DNA of 64,000 nucleotides from Streptomyces sp. AP-93 (GCF_022808175.1 NZ_JALGBX010000013.1:62001-126000); one strand, 5' to 3'; shown: positions 33,723-47,513, counted from the stretch's first letter. A program made the numbers and translations. The notes: a model not told the origin generated them from the sequence alone.

Positions 33723-34028
33723 GTGGGAAATGTGTCGCGTCTGCCGGGTCGTGCCGAGCACCACTGGTTGTGGCAGGAGGACGCCGCCTGCCGGGAACTG
33801 GGCTCGCGCCTCTTCTTCTACCCCACGGGCGAGCAGCGAGCGGAGCGGGAGGCGCGGGACGCGGCCGCGAAGGAGGTGTGCGCGCTGTGCCCGGTGCAGC
33901 GCGACTGCCTGCGGCACGCGCTGGAGGTGGGAGAGCCGTTCGGAGTCTGGGGCGGGCTCACCGCGCACGAGAGGCGTGAACTGCGTAGGGCGGGAGCCGG
34001 GAGGCGCGCACTGCGGTCCACCGGGTGA
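33723..34028 (+). CDS. WhiB-family iron-sulfur regulator
   Basis: The 101-residue protein has the four conserved cysteines (ACREL, then VCALCPVQRDC) that bind a 4Fe-4S cluster, the WhiB turn GVWGGLTAHERR and a basic C-terminal tail for DNA contact. WhiB proteins work with the principal sigma factor and respond to redox signals or NO. The start is GTG 33723 (or GTG 33732). A helically phased 11-bp repeat array lies just upstream. Which WhiB type it is cannot be fixed here. Confidence 0.9.
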   Translation: MGNVSRLPGRAEHHWLWQEDAACRELGSRLFFYPTGEQRAEREARDAAAKEVCALCPVQRDCLRHALEVGEPFGVWGGLTAHERRELRRAGAGRRALRSTG

Positions 34029-34072
34029 GCGTCGAAACCCGTCAGGGGACCCGTACAGGGACCAGTAAAGGG

Positions 34073-34109
34073 AAGGGAACGGCCCCCGAACACCGGGGGC
34101 CGTTCCCTT
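34073..34109. terminator. Bidirectional terminator between WhiB and SH3 genes
   Basis: AAGGGAACGGCCCCCG (34073-34088) pairs perfectly with CGGGGGCCGTTCCCTT (34094-34109) around AACAC, followed by a T. It sits between convergent genes and should end both transcripts. Confidence 0.9.
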
Positions 34110-34136
34110 TACGGCTTTCCACCGCTCACCGTGCTC

Positions 34137-34481
34137 TCAGCAGGGGCGGACCGGCCGGAGGTTGTGGACGTAGCGGGCCGATACCCAGCCCTTCGAGCCG
34201 TGCAGGCGGTACCACACCGGGTTGCCGTCCACCCAGCCCCCGCGCTTCTGGCACGCGAGGAGCACCCGTTCGTGCGGATGCAGCTTCTTCACCACGTCCG
34301 AGTACACGGTCGGCTTCTCGCGGACGTTGAGCGGTGCGCGGGACTCGACCACGCCCACGGGGCCGGACTTGCCCAGCCCGTACCCGGCGGCGAGCCCGTC
34401 GGCCGCCCAACCGGCCGTGCTCAGCGGCCCGATCAGTACTCCGGCCGCCAAGGCGTACGTCAGCAATGCCTTCTTCACCAT
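34137..34481 (-). CDS. Small secreted SH3b-domain protein
   Basis: The 114-residue precursor starts at ATG 34481 after GGGAG. It has a signal peptide (VKKALLTYALAAGVLIG, cleavage near residue 26) and a bacterial SH3 domain (SRAPLNVREKPTVYSDVVKK through KGWVSARYVHNL). SH3b domains bind peptidoglycan or other cell-wall ligands, so this is probably a wall-associated protein. Two cysteines (in LLACQKRGG and the last residue) could form a disulfide. The 34482-34808 gap upstream shows no gene or clear site. Confidence 0.8.
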   Translation of the reverse strand: MVKKALLTYALAAGVLIGPLSTAGWAADGLAAGYGLGKSGPVGVVESRAPLNVREKPTVYSDVVKKLHPHERVLLACQKRGGWVDGNPVWYRLHGSKGWVSARYVHNLRPVRPC

Positions 34482-34808
34482 CGGGTCCACTCTCCCTGTG
34501 TCGCCTGGGCGCGGGGCCGGCAACCCGTGCGGCCGACCGCCCGGATCCGACTATTCACCGCCCGCACGGCGGATCACCGGCGGCCCGGAGGGAACACGCC
34601 CCCCGTTGCTCCGGATGGCCCAGAGTCCGCCCCTCTTATCGCCTTCCCGGCCGGCCACGGAGCGGGATCCGCGTCTCGCGGCGCACAGCCGTCCTGCCGG
34701 GTGGCCGGCGGACCCGCACGGCAGCACCCCGAGCCCGAGGTTTGAACCCACCGGCATCGAGCAGGCGCCCATGCGGAGCGAGACCCCGAAGCAGAGGAGG
34801 AACGTGGC

Positions 34809-35312
34809 ATGGCCGCGGACGCACACAAGGACCAGGACGTCGTCGCCTTGATCCTCAAGGACCACCGCACGATGGAGGACCTCTTCCGCCGGATGCGCAG
34901 CCTGGAGGCCGACCGCAAGGACGCGCTCGCGAAGCTGTCCGCGCTCCTCATCGCGCACGGCGAGGCCGAGGAGGCCGAGGTGTACGGCGCGCTGAAGCGG
35001 TTCAGGGACGTGGACAACGCGGAGGTCGAGCACGGGGCCGAGGAGCATGCCGAGGGCAACGAGGCGCTGCTGGCGCTGCTGGAGGTGTCCGAAGTGGGTT
35101 CCGACGACTGGGACGGGCGCCTGGAGGATCTGGTCAAGGCGGTCTCCCACCACCTCGACGAGGAGGAGCGCACCATTCTCAACGGGGCCCGGGAGAACGT
35201 ACCGGACGAGCGGAGGGCCGAGCTCGGTGCGGCCTTCATGCAGGAGCGGGAGCGGCAGCTCGACGCCGACTGCGGCAGCATCGAGAACGTGCGCGCGGTC
35301 GTACGGGGATGA
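34809..35312 (+). CDS. Hemerythrin/HHE cation-binding protein
   Basis: The 167-residue four-helix protein starts at ATG 34809 after GAGGAGGAAC. Metal-binding histidines and glutamates lie in LKDHRTMEDLF, LIAHGEAEEAEVYG, EHGAEEHAEGNEALL and VSHHLDEEERTIL, the HHE pattern (PF01814). It may bind a di-iron centre and sense oxygen, NO or redox state. Such genes are often induced by stress sigma factors. Confidence 0.88.
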   Translation: MAADAHKDQDVVALILKDHRTMEDLFRRMRSLEADRKDALAKLSALLIAHGEAEEAEVYGALKRFRDVDNAEVEHGAEEHAEGNEALLALLEVSEVGSDDWDGRLEDLVKAVSHHLDEEERTILNGARENVPDERRAELGAAFMQERERQLDADCGSIENVRAVVRG

Positions 35313-35362
35313 GGGCGACGGCGGCGCGGCCGGGGCCGGGCCGGGCCGGGCACGGCACCGGT

Positions 35363-35383
35363 CCCGGACTCGTCGAGTCCGGG
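35363..35383. terminator. Short palindromic terminator between hemerythrin and PRC genes
   Basis: CCCGGACTCG and CGAGTCCGGG flank one T, giving a 10-bp stem. It lies between convergent genes, within GC-rich DNA and without a U-run. Confidence 0.55.
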
Positions 35384-35402
35384 CCCGGTCCGCACTCCGG
35401 GG

Positions 35403-35768
35403 TCAGATGATGCGGCCGCCGAAGCCGCCGACGGAGTAGTAGGTCCCGAGTTCCTCGCGGTAGCCGAGATCGGCGAGGTGCTTCTCGCGGTGGAACTCCG
35501 GAGCGTTCTTGATCTGCTCCTTGGTGCCGTCGACGTAGATCTTCTCCCGGTCGATGTCGACGATGATCACGGTGCTCGCCGGGAGGAGGACCTCCTTGCC
35601 GAAGATCCAGATGCCCGTATCCACGACCAGGTAGGCGTCACCGGCCTCGTCGGAGTGCTTGGCGACCTTGCCGATGCTCCCGTCGGTCGCCTCGACCGTG
35701 TACCCGGTCAGATCGGTACCCGTCAGGTGGCCCGCCGTCGACCTGTAGCTCCACACATGCTCAGTCAC
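35403..35768 (-). CDS. PRC-barrel domain protein
   Basis: The 121-residue protein has one PRC barrel (LTGYTVEATDGSIGKVAKHS through VLLPASTVIIVDID) and a C-terminal tail with a Gly-rich end (YYSVGGFGGRII). PRC barrels bind proteins or RNA; stand-alone copies are common among general-stress genes of actinomycetes. No enzyme motif is present. It lies close to the sigma operon and may belong to its regulon, though I found no matching promoter. Confidence 0.85.
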   Translation of the reverse strand: MTEHVWSYRSTAGHLTGTDLTGYTVEATDGSIGKVAKHSDEAGDAYLVVDTGIWIFGKEVLLPASTVIIVDIDREKIYVDGTKEQIKNAPEFHREKHLADLGYREELGTYYSVGGFGGRII

Positions 35769-35835
35769 GCGAAAACAACTCCTTCGCCAGACAGGGGGCG
35801 GCGGGGGCAGGGCCTGCCGTCCCGCTCTTCTGATG

Positions 35836-35866
35836 TCGTACGGGGCACTGCCGGTGTCCCGTACGA
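35836..35866. other. 31-base inverted repeat between PRC and RsbW-like genes
   Basis: TCGTACGGGGCAC (35836-35848) and GTGTCCCGTACGA (35854-35866) pair at 12 of 13 positions with one G-T pair. It is about 70 bases upstream of the PRC-barrel gene and 150 bases beyond the end of the RsbW-like gene, so it could be a terminator of the latter or an operator of the former. A second, weaker pair GGGTACG/CGTACCC lies at 35943-35964. Confidence 0.5.
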
Positions 35867-36018
35867 GATCGCCTGCCCCGGCTTCGGCCCTTCATTCGCT
35901 CCGGAAGGCCGACCGCGCGCGGCACGTCGGTCCGGACAGACCGGGTACGCCGGGTTCCGTACCCAGGTCGCTGATCACGAGGACGGTCGGCGACCGGACC
36001 CGCAAGGCCCCGGCGCGG

Positions 36019-36483
36019 TCAGCGGGCCGCGGGCCTGCCGGACAGCAGACGGGCCGCCTCGATCTCGGCCCAGACGGCCTTGCCCTGCTCATGGGCGTGC
36101 GTGCCCCAGCGGTCGGACAGCCGCTCCACGATGTGCAGGCCGTGCCCGCCCGGCATGCCGCGCCGCGGGGCCGGGTGGAGGAAGGGCAGGGCCGTCGTGC
36201 CGTCGCACACCTCGATGCGCAGGGTTTCCCCTGCCGTGAGGACGAGTTCCCGGCACCCGTCCGCGTGCAAGGAGGCGTTGGTCAGCAGCTCGGACACGAG
36301 GAGCAGGGCGTCCTCGGCGGTCTCGGTGCCGTCCCAGCCCCAGTCGCGCAGGGCCCGGCGCGTGAAGTCGCGGCCCTTGGCCACCGCGCCCCCGACACCC
36401 GTCAGGGCGAGCCGCCGCCGCTGGCCCCCGCCGGGAAGCCCGGCGCGCACTGGATCTCCCGTTTCCGGTCCGATGGTCTCCAC
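36019..36483 (-). CDS. RsbW-like ATP-binding protein (anti-sigma-type kinase)
   Basis: The 154-residue GHKL ATPase has the N-box DALLLVSELLTNASLHADG, DGTTALPFLHPAP (G1 region) and GGHGLHIVERLSDRWG (G2). It belongs to HATPase_c_2, the RsbW/SpoIIAB-like class that binds sigma factors or phosphorylates STAS antagonists. It is one of three such ATPases within 5 kb. It lies upstream of, and separately transcribed from, the sigma-STAS-MEDS operon. A CTGTCCG triplet repeat (36515-36535) lies in its upstream region. Confidence 0.85.
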   Translation of the reverse strand: METIGPETGDPVRAGLPGGGQRRRLALTGVGGAVAKGRDFTRRALRDWGWDGTETAEDALLLVSELLTNASLHADGCRELVLTAGETLRIEVCDGTTALPFLHPAPRRGMPGGHGLHIVERLSDRWGTHAHEQGKAVWAEIEAARLLSGRPAAR

Positions 36484-36663
36484 CGTGCTCTCGCACCCCC
36501 GTGCCGACTCTGCCCTGTCCGCTGTCCGCTGTCCGCTGTTGGCCGTTCGCTGTGCCCGGGAGCGCCGATGACGTAGTGGTCGGTGTCGTCCCGGACAGTC
36601 CGCATGCCCCCAAGTGGCCCGAAGACACCCGAGCCCGAACCCGAGTGTAGGTGACCTCCTGTG

Positions 36664-37620
36664 TCAGGGCGTTGCCATGTGGAGCCGCAGCGTGAAGCCG
36701 TCGTCCAGGGCCCGGACCTCGACGAGATCGCAGAGCTGGTGGATCATCCACAGACCGCGGCCGCCGTCGGCCGAGGCCAGTGAGGGGCGGCGGCGCCCCG
36801 CGAGGGGGTCGGCCAGACGGCCCGCGTCGTGGATCTCGGCGACGACCCCCGCACCGGCGCCGTCGGTGGCCCACAGGCGCAGGGTGCCCTTCCCGCCCCC
36901 GTGGGACAGGGAGTTGGCCGCGGCCTCGCTGACGGCCAGGACCAGGTCGCCGCGACGTGCCGGGGCCAGAGCGGTCCCGCGGGCCCAGGCTTCGGCGTAC
37001 TCGCGCACCTCGGCCAGCCCTCCGTGGGCGTACCCGAACCGCGGCGCCCCGCCCTCGGGTTCGGGCAGCGGCCGGTCGCAGTCCGCCGAGACCCGCGCAG
37101 CGTCGGTGTACGCCGGACTCGGCAGGTACAGGCCGCCCTCGATCAGCGCGGGATGGGTGCGCCGGGCGCCGGCCAGCACGTCGGGCGCCAGCCCCCGTAC
37201 GTCGTACGGGCACAGGACGGTGGCGGGCCGGCCGGCGAACGCCGTGTTGATGAGGGCCTCGTGCCGGGTCGCCTCCAGGACCTCGGCGGGGGAGCGGCCG
37301 GGCCAGACCGGTTCTCCGACGATCCGGGCCGCCCGGCTCACGTGCAGGTCGGCGAAGTCCTGCAGGCCCGCCAGGATGCGGCCGGGATTGCGGCCCAGCT
37401 CCGTCATGTCCGTCCAGGTGACGCCCGCGGCGCTCCCGCCGAGGCTCTCGCGCAGGGCGTCCAGGTGCGGGCCCGGTACGGCGACGAGGACCGGTTCACC
37501 CGCCGACAGGGCGGCGCGCACGAAGGCGCCCACGCCGGCCACGTACGCGTCGAGGTCCTCGTAGAAGAGGGCGGGATGGACGAAGGCCCCGGGCCCGGCG
37601 GGCTCAGGAACAGTGGTCAT
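36664..37620 (-). CDS. MEDS-domain sensor with RsbW-like ATPase
   Basis: The 318-residue protein joins an N-terminal MEDS domain (about 10-170; ALFYEDLDAYVAGVGAFV and the CPYD signature in ATVLCPYDVRGL) to a C-terminal HATPase_c_2 domain (LAVSEAAANSLSHGGGKGTL, GGRGLWMIHQLCDLVE). In actinomycetes such proteins couple a sensed signal to anti-sigma-type kinase activity. Its ATG overlaps the STAS stop by four bases, and it is the third gene of the operon sigma-STAS-MEDS. Confidence 0.88.
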   Translation of the reverse strand: MTTVPEPAGPGAFVHPALFYEDLDAYVAGVGAFVRAALSAGEPVLVAVPGPHLDALRESLGGSAAGVTWTDMTELGRNPGRILAGLQDFADLHVSRAARIVGEPVWPGRSPAEVLEATRHEALINTAFAGRPATVLCPYDVRGLAPDVLAGARRTHPALIEGGLYLPSPAYTDAARVSADCDRPLPEPEGGAPRFGYAHGGLAEVREYAEAWARGTALAPARRGDLVLAVSEAAANSLSHGGGKGTLRLWATDGAGAGVVAEIHDAGRLADPLAGRRRPSLASADGGRGLWMIHQLCDLVEVRALDDGFTLRLHMATP

Positions 37621-37967
37621 GCTGCGACCTCCAGCGCGGCGCATTCGTCCGGGAACATCTCCACGACCCTGCGGAGCGAGTACGGCGGGTCGTGGAGCAA
37701 CAGGCGCCGCCCCTGCCCGCTGAGGGCGGCCGACGCCCGTACGAGGGCGGCGACCGCGGCCGTGTCGAGGAAGACCACGGCGGAAAGGTCGAGGTGGACG
37801 ACGGGGCCGGGGATCGCGGTCACGGCGCCGAGCGCGGCGGACAGGCACTGCCGGGTGTCGAGGTCGCAGCTGCCGCTCAGGCGCGCGCCCGGACGGTCCT
37901 GCCACGGCCGGGCGGTCAGCGGGGCCGGCGTGCCCGCTCCCGCCTCCGCGCCGGATGGGGAGTTCAT
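37617..37967 (-). CDS. STAS-domain anti-sigma factor antagonist
   Basis: The 116-residue RsbV/SpoIIAA-like protein contains PVVHLDLSAVVFLDTAAVAALV. In canonical members the phospho-accepting residue is the serine of D-x-S; here the corresponding segment reads FLDTAAV, so threonine would be the acceptor. It lies 9 bases after the sigma gene and overlaps the MEDS-ATPase start. In a partner-switch it would sequester that ATPase when dephosphorylated. Confidence 0.88.
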   Translation of the reverse strand: MNSPSGAEAGAGTPAPLTARPWQDRPGARLSGSCDLDTRQCLSAALGAVTAIPGPVVHLDLSAVVFLDTAAVAALVRASAALSGQGRRLLLHDPPYSLRRVVEMFPDECAALEVAA

Positions 37968-37976
37968 GGTCCTTGC

Positions 37977-38903
37977 CTACACCGCGAGCATGCCCGTGCG
38001 CAGCCGCGCCAGGGTCCGGGCCAGGATGCGGGAGACCTGCATCTGGGAGACGCCGAGCACGGCGCCGATCTCCGCCTGGGTCTTCTCCTGTCCGAAGCGC
38101 ATCCGCAGGACGAGCCGGTCGCGTTCGTCCAGTTCCTCCAGCAGGGGTGCGAGGGTGTGGAATTCCTCGAAGAGCTCCATGCCCGGATCGACGGCGCCGT
38201 GGCGCTCCGCCGCCGGCCGGGCGCTGCGGCCCGCCGCGGACGAGGCGTCGCCGTCGACGGCGGCGGCGTCGAGGGAACTGCTCGTGTAGCCGTTCGCGGC
38301 CACCAGCCCCTCGATGACCTCGTCCTCGGACAACTCCAGGTGCTGGGCGACCTCCTTGACGGTCGGCGCCCTGCCCAGGACGTCGCTCAGGGCGTCCTGG
38401 GCCCTGGCGAGTTCCGTACGCAGTTCCTGCAGGCGTCGCGGGACGTGAACGGCCCACGTGGTGTCGCGGAAGTAGCGCTTGATCTCACCGGTGATGTACG
38501 GGAGGGCGAGGGTGGAGAACTCGACCTCGCGCTCGGTGTCGTAGCGGTCGATGGCCTTGATCAGGCCGATGGTTCCCACCTGGATGACGTCGTCCATGTC
38601 GAGACCGCCGCCGAGCACGCGGGCCCGGAAACGCCGCGCGGCGAACTGGACGAGGGACAGGTTCATTTCGATCAGGGTGTTGCGCGTGTACTGGTACTCG
38701 CGCGTCCCCTCCTCCAGCGTGCGCAGCCTCGCGAAGAAGAGCCGCGAGAGGTCCCGGGCGTCACCGGGCGCCATCTCCCGTGCGTTCTCCACCCGGAACA
38801 GGTCCGCGTCCTGCGTGGGCGCTCCCGCGGACCCCAGGTCACACGCGGGTACCGATGCGTCTGCTGCACGAATGGGGCCTACAACGGTGGCCGAGCGATA
38901 CAT
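37977..38903 (-). CDS. SigB/SigF-family RNA polymerase sigma factor
   Basis: The 308-residue sigma factor starts at ATG 38903 after GGGAGGGAG. Region 2 reads LVQFAARRFRARVLGGG then DDVIQVGTIGLIKAIDRYD, region 3 PTVKEVAQHLELSEDEVIEG, and region 4 ERDRLVLRMRFGQEKTQAEI with the HTH VSQMQVSRILARTLARL. This is the stress/sporulation SigB-F-G group, which recognises GNNT/GGGTAY promoters. It heads an operon with a STAS antagonist and a MEDS-ATPase. An N-terminal extension of about 40 residues precedes region 1.2/2. Confidence 0.93.
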   Translation of the reverse strand: MYRSATVVGPIRAADASVPACDLGSAGAPTQDADLFRVENAREMAPGDARDLSRLFFARLRTLEEGTREYQYTRNTLIEMNLSLVQFAARRFRARVLGGGLDMDDVIQVGTIGLIKAIDRYDTEREVEFSTLALPYITGEIKRYFRDTTWAVHVPRRLQELRTELARAQDALSDVLGRAPTVKEVAQHLELSEDEVIEGLVAANGYTSSSLDAAAVDGDASSAAGRSARPAAERHGAVDPGMELFEEFHTLAPLLEELDERDRLVLRMRFGQEKTQAEIGAVLGVSQMQVSRILARTLARLRTGMLAV

Positions 38904-39069
38904 GGTGGCCGCTCCCTCCCGATTGACTGACGGTTGCCGGGGGCGCTTCTGCCCCGCCTGAAGGGGTCTACACACTTCGACGGCATCGGCCCTCCGCCGG
39001 GACACGCGGCCGCGGCGGCGCCGAAGGGTGCCCACGGTGCACTGCGGGGCGGCGGATAGCGTGGGGGGC

Positions 39070-39660
39070 ATGGCGAAAACGGGGAAGCGGCGGGTCCTGT
39101 ACCGGCAGGGGACGGGGTTCTGGCGGATGACGGCGAAGTGGGCTGTGTTCTTCGGCGTCTTGTCCCTGGTGGACGGCGGACTGCTCCGGTCCTGGGGCCA
39201 TGCCGTGGTCTGGCCGATGATCGGGATCCTGCTGTGGGGGCCGTTCGGGGTCGGCGCCGTCTGGTATCCGAGGAAGGACCAACGGGTCGAACTGACGGCG
39301 CGTGAACTGCGGGTGCGGCGCAAGCGGTTGCCGATGGAGAAGGTGAACCTGCTGCACGTGGCGCAGCTGTGGCTGGACGGGCGATCGACCGCGGACGCCC
39401 GGCCGGTGCCGGCATGGACCCGGACCGAGCGGGTGGTGTGGGTGCCGCTGCGGGACGGCCGGGCTTTCGGCGTGGAGTTCCGCGACCCGGCCGCGTTCGC
39501 AGGAGTCTTCGGCGCCTTCGCGGTCGAGGCCTGCGGCGGGCCGGACATCGTCCGCGCGAGGGTCGCGGCGGAGACCTGCCCGGATCCGCGCCCGCTGCCG
39601 CCCCGCCGCTCCGCCGACGAGGCAGGCTCCTGGCTGGACGTCCTGGACGTCTTCAACTGA
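39070..39660 (+). CDS. Membrane protein with PH-like soluble domain
   Basis: The 196-residue protein has two membrane segments at about 20-65 (MTAKWAVFFGVLSLVDGGLL and VVWPMIGILLWGPFGVGAVW), then a beta-rich part (RVELTARELRVRRKRLPMEK, VVWVPLRDGRAFGVEFRDPA) resembling bacterial PH-domain proteins. ATG 39070 follows a G-run. The function is unknown. It is divergent from the sigma operon. Confidence 0.7.
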   Translation: MAKTGKRRVLYRQGTGFWRMTAKWAVFFGVLSLVDGGLLRSWGHAVVWPMIGILLWGPFGVGAVWYPRKDQRVELTARELRVRRKRLPMEKVNLLHVAQLWLDGRSTADARPVPAWTRTERVVWVPLRDGRAFGVEFRDPAAFAGVFGAFAVEACGGPDIVRARVAAETCPDPRPLPPRRSADEAGSWLDVLDVFN

Positions 39661-39777
39661 GCACCGCAGACGCACGGCAGGGGACGGGGGAGAGGGGACA
39701 GGCCCATCGGGCGCCGGAGCGAGAAGCAGGCATACTCCCTTGGGAGGACGCACGGCTGACGATCCGGGGAGGCGGAC

Positions 39778-40140
39778 ATGACCGGAGCAGGAGACGGGGA
39801 CGCATACGGATGCGGATACGGGCAGAGCGTGGTCGGGGACGGCTACCCGGCCGGGGTCGGCTGGGTGGTGGTGGCCCGGGGTGAGCTCGACCAGGACACG
39901 CTGGTTCCCCTGGAGGAGGCCCTCACCGCGGCCGCCGGCCTGCATCCGCTGGTGGTCCTGGACGCCGGTTCCATCACCTTCGGGGACTCCTCTTTCCTGA
40001 ACCTGCTCCTGCGGTTGCACCACCTCACGACCCTGCGCATCGCCGCGCCCGGCGAGCAGTTGCGGCGGCTGTTCGCGGTGACCGGGGCCGATACGGTCCT
40101 GTCCCTGCACACGAGCGTCGAGGCCGCCGTCGGATCCTGA
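39778..40140 (+). CDS. STAS-like protein (orphan)
   Basis: The 120-residue protein fits the STAS fold: VGWVVVARGELDQDTLVPLEEAL, PLVVLDAGSITFGDSSFLNLLLRL and a C-terminal RLFAVTGADTVLSLHTSV. The acceptor loop reads FGDSSFLN, with serines at the usual position. It is convergent with an RsbW-like gene 30 bases away, so the pair may be antagonist and kinase. The Gly/Tyr-rich first 20 residues are unusual. Confidence 0.8.
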   Translation: MTGAGDGDAYGCGYGQSVVGDGYPAGVGWVVVARGELDQDTLVPLEEALTAAAGLHPLVVLDAGSITFGDSSFLNLLLRLHHLTTLRIAAPGEQLRRLFAVTGADTVLSLHTSVEAAVGS

Positions 40141-40171
40141 AGTCACGCCGGGTGCACGGCAGTTGCGCCGG

Positions 40172-40648
40172 TCATTCGGTGTCCGGGCCCTCAGGGGGCG
40201 GGTGTTGCCGAGGCGGCTCCCACGCATGCGGCTCCCGGCTCCCGCCGGGCCGGAAGCACGCGGTGATCGCCTTCCCGCCGTGGCACGCGTGGACGTCGAG
40301 GGAATCGGCCAGCGCGGTGACGATCCCCAGCCCGCGGCCCGACGTGGCATCCTCCCGGGCGGCGGGTTCCCGGCGCCGTGGCAGCCGCGGATCGGCGTCC
40401 GCGACGCTCACGTGCAGGCAGGAGCCGTCCCAGGTCAGCACCAGGTGTGCGGTGCCGGCCGCGTGCAGGTGCGCGTTGGTGACGAGTTCGGAGACGCAGA
40501 TCAGCACGGAGTACACGGTGTCGGCCACCGGACCGCTCCACGGCAGCGACGTCAGGTGGCCCGCCGTCCACTCCCGCGCCGCCCGCACGCCCTCGGAGAC
40601 GGGAAACGACCGGGCCCAGCCCACAGCCTTGACCGCCATCGCCTTCAC
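40172..40648 (-). CDS. RsbW-like ATP-binding protein
   Basis: The 158-residue protein starts at GTG 40648 with GGAGG 7 bases upstream. It contains the GHKL N-box LICVSELVTNAHLHAAGTAH, the D-box VSVADADPRLPRR and the G2-box TSGRGLGIVTALADSLDVH. It belongs to the anti-sigma/serine-kinase class. It is convergent with the STAS-like gene and divergent from the hybrid kinase. The 40649-40980 gap carries no gene; the divergent promoters of this gene and the kinase must lie there. Confidence 0.85.
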   Translation of the reverse strand: MKAMAVKAVGWARSFPVSEGVRAAREWTAGHLTSLPWSGPVADTVYSVLICVSELVTNAHLHAAGTAHLVLTWDGSCLHVSVADADPRLPRRREPAAREDATSGRGLGIVTALADSLDVHACHGGKAITACFRPGGSREPHAWEPPRQHPPPEGPDTE

Positions 40649-40980
40649 CCCGTTTCCTCCGTTGCGTGCGGATGTCCCCGATTCGTCTGCCCCGAACCGG
40701 CCGGGGTACCCCCGCCCCTCCCAAGCGCGGCTCCCCGAGGGGCGTTCGGACCGGGCGCGGAAGGCCTCATGGCCATCTCCCTTTCCCGCAGGCCGGATGC
40801 AAGGTCCCCGGTGTGATCGGCCGTGCCATAGGGTCCCTTCGGCGGCGCTAGCCTTTACCGGACCGGTGGTGCGGAGAAGACGGATCCCGCGGAGCCGGGT
40901 GCGCATCGGTGCGCCCCGAAGCCGGGTCCGGCCCCGCCCCGTTCGTCGGAGTGTCGGATTTCGAGTGTTGGGTGGGGCGG

Positions 40981-45002
<4,022 letters not shown>

Positions 45003-45006
<4 letters not shown>

Positions 45007-47513
45007 CCGCGGACACGCCCCGGCACGACGACGCCCGCCGGCCGGAAACACCGGACGGCGACCGGCCCACGGGCGGCGTACCGCAGCAGGCTCCGACCCG
45101 GCTGGGGCGCCTCGTCGCCACCGTGGAACGGCTGCGGCGCGAGGTGCTCGAGGCCCAAGCGGCCGCCGACGGGCGGGCCTTGGCCGAACTGGCCAAGGGC
45201 ATCCTGATCGGGCAGCTGAACTGCACCCCGGCCGCGGCGGCCCGCCAGCTGGACGTGCTGTGCCGCGAGAGCGGGATGTCCCCCCTCGAACTCGCCGCCG
45301 ACATCGTCAACCAGGCCTCCCGCGACCACGTCAGCGAAATCGCCGCCGAGTTCGTCGAACGTACGGGTACGGGCGCGGGCGCGGGTACAGGCACGGGCAC
45401 ACGTGCGGGTACGGGCACACGTGCGGGTACGGGCACGGCTGCGGGCACGCGGGCGGACGGCGGCGACCCGGCCGATCGGCACTCCACGGTGTCGGTACGG
45501 CTGCGCACCGCCGAAAGCGGGGTGCTCGCCGTCACCGCCGACACCCAGGCGGTCGCCGAGTCCCTCCTGGCCAACGCCCTGGGCCCCCTGGGAGCGGTCG
45601 CGGTCGCCGTGTGGACCGCGGTGCCCGACGGGTCGCTGGCCCTCGCGGGCCACGCCGGCTTCCCGCCGAGGGAGGCGGCCCGCTGGCGCCACGTACCCCC
45701 GGGCGTCTCCACCGTCGCCCGCCTCGCGCTGGGGGAACGCCGACTGGTCACCCTCGCCGGCCTCGACCGGGAAGGGCTCCCCTCCATCGGCCGCGCCGAG
45801 TGGCCCGGCGGCGGCCGCATGGCGGTGCCCACGGGGACGGGCGGCCGGATCCAGGGCGTCCTGGAGATCTGCTGGCCGCGCCCCCTGGAGCCGCAGTCAC
45901 CCCGGATCGAGCGTCAGGTCGAGGCCCTCGCCGAGCTGTGTGCCCGCACCATGGACGCCTCGCCCCCGCGCGACCCCACGGCCGCCGACGCGGTCCTCCC
46001 GGACGTCGCCGAGCTCATCGACCTCGCCGAGGGACTCCAGGACCCGGCCGTGGTCCTCACCCCCGTGCTCGACTCCGAGGGCCGGCTCGCCGACTTCCGG
46101 ATCCGGCACACCGGCAGCCGCTTCGTCGACCCGGTGGGACGGCCGCGCGGCGACGTCAACGGCGCCCTGCTGCTGGAGGCCTATCCGCTGGCCGCCGGCG
46201 AGAGCGGGCTGTTCGACATCATCGAGCGCGTACACGCCACGGGCGAGCCCTTCCGCGCCGAACGCATGAGCCTGACCGCGCTCGTCGACCAGATCCCGCT
46301 CACCTCGGTCGCGAACATCAGCGTCAGCCGCCACGGCTCCGCCGTCCTGCTGATCTGGCGGATCCAGGACGAGACGGCCCGGCTGGCCAACCTCCTCCAG
46401 CACGCCCAGCGCCTGGGCCGGATCGGAGGCTTCGAGGAGAACCTCGTCACCGGGGAGACCACCTGGAACGCCCAGCTCTACGATCTCCACGGACTCCCGG
46501 CCACCGCGCCCCCGGTCCGGCTGCGGGAACTCCCCGGCTACGCGCACCCCGACGACTCCGCGGCCCTCAGCCGTTTCCTGCGCGCGGTGCTCCGCCACCG
46601 CCGCCCCGCCTCCGTCAACCTGCGCCTGCGCAGACCCGACGGAATCACCCGTCACATCCGGGTCGTCGCCGAGCCGGTCCTCGACGCGGACCAGCGGCTG
46701 CACGCCGTGCGCGGCGCCTACCAGGACATCTCCGCCCAGCACTGGACCGAGGTGGCCTTGGCCGCGACCCGGGACCAACTCGCCCACACCGAGGCCGAGT
46801 CCGCCGAACGCAGCCGCCTGGCCCTCCAGCTCCAGCACGCCATCATGCCCCCCACCCCACCGGCCATCGAAGCCCCGGGCCTGCGGGTCGCCGTCCGCTA
46901 CCGGCCGGCGGAGATCGAGGCGCTCGTCGGCGGAGACTGGTACGACACCGTGGTGCTGCCCTCCGGACTGATCATGCTGTCGGTGGGCGACGTCGCCGGG
47001 CACGGCATCGAGGCGGCCACCGGGATGGTCGTGCTGCGCAACGCCCTGCGCGGCCTCGCCGTCACCGGGGCGGGCCCCGCCCAACTGCTGTCCTGGCTCA
47101 ACACGGTCACCCATCACCTGGCCAAACACGTCACCGCCACCGCCGTCTGCGGCCTCTTCGACCCGCGCACCAGGGTGATGCGCTGGGCCCGTGCCGGGCA
47201 CCTGCCCCCCGTACTCGTCCGCCGCGGGCAGGCGGAGGCCTTCCCGCTCATCGAGGGGCTGCTCCTCGGAGCCCTGCCGGAGGTCACCTACGTGGAGCGG
47301 GAGGTACAGCTCGAACCGGACGACACCCTGTTGATGTACACGGACGGACTGGTGGAACGCCGGGACTCCTCGGTGCAGGAGTCGCTCGGCCACCTGGTGC
47401 ACGCGGCGGCCGGCGCTGCCGGAGACCTGGACGGCCAACTGGACCGCCTCCTCGCCGAGAGCCGCTCGGACACGGACGACGACACCTGCGTGATCGGCAT
47501 CCGGGTCGGCTGA
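45003..47513 (+). CDS. ANTAR-GAF-PAS-PAS-SpoIIE protein phosphatase
   Basis: The 836-residue protein starts at GTG 45003, inside the kinase stop (GTGA overlap). Domains: an ANTAR RNA-binding domain after a short coiled coil (about 41-107; ALAELAKGILIGQLNCTPAA), a Gly-Thr repeat linker (121-150), GAF (about 162-310), two PAS folds (about 330-445 and 455-570; the second contains HPDDSAALSRFLRAVL), and a SpoIIE/PP2C phosphatase (about 615-836) with metal-binding GGDWYD, GDVAGHG and DTLLMYTDGLVERR. Coupling to the kinase and nearby STAS proteins suggests it dephosphorylates a STAS antagonist. Confidence 0.9.
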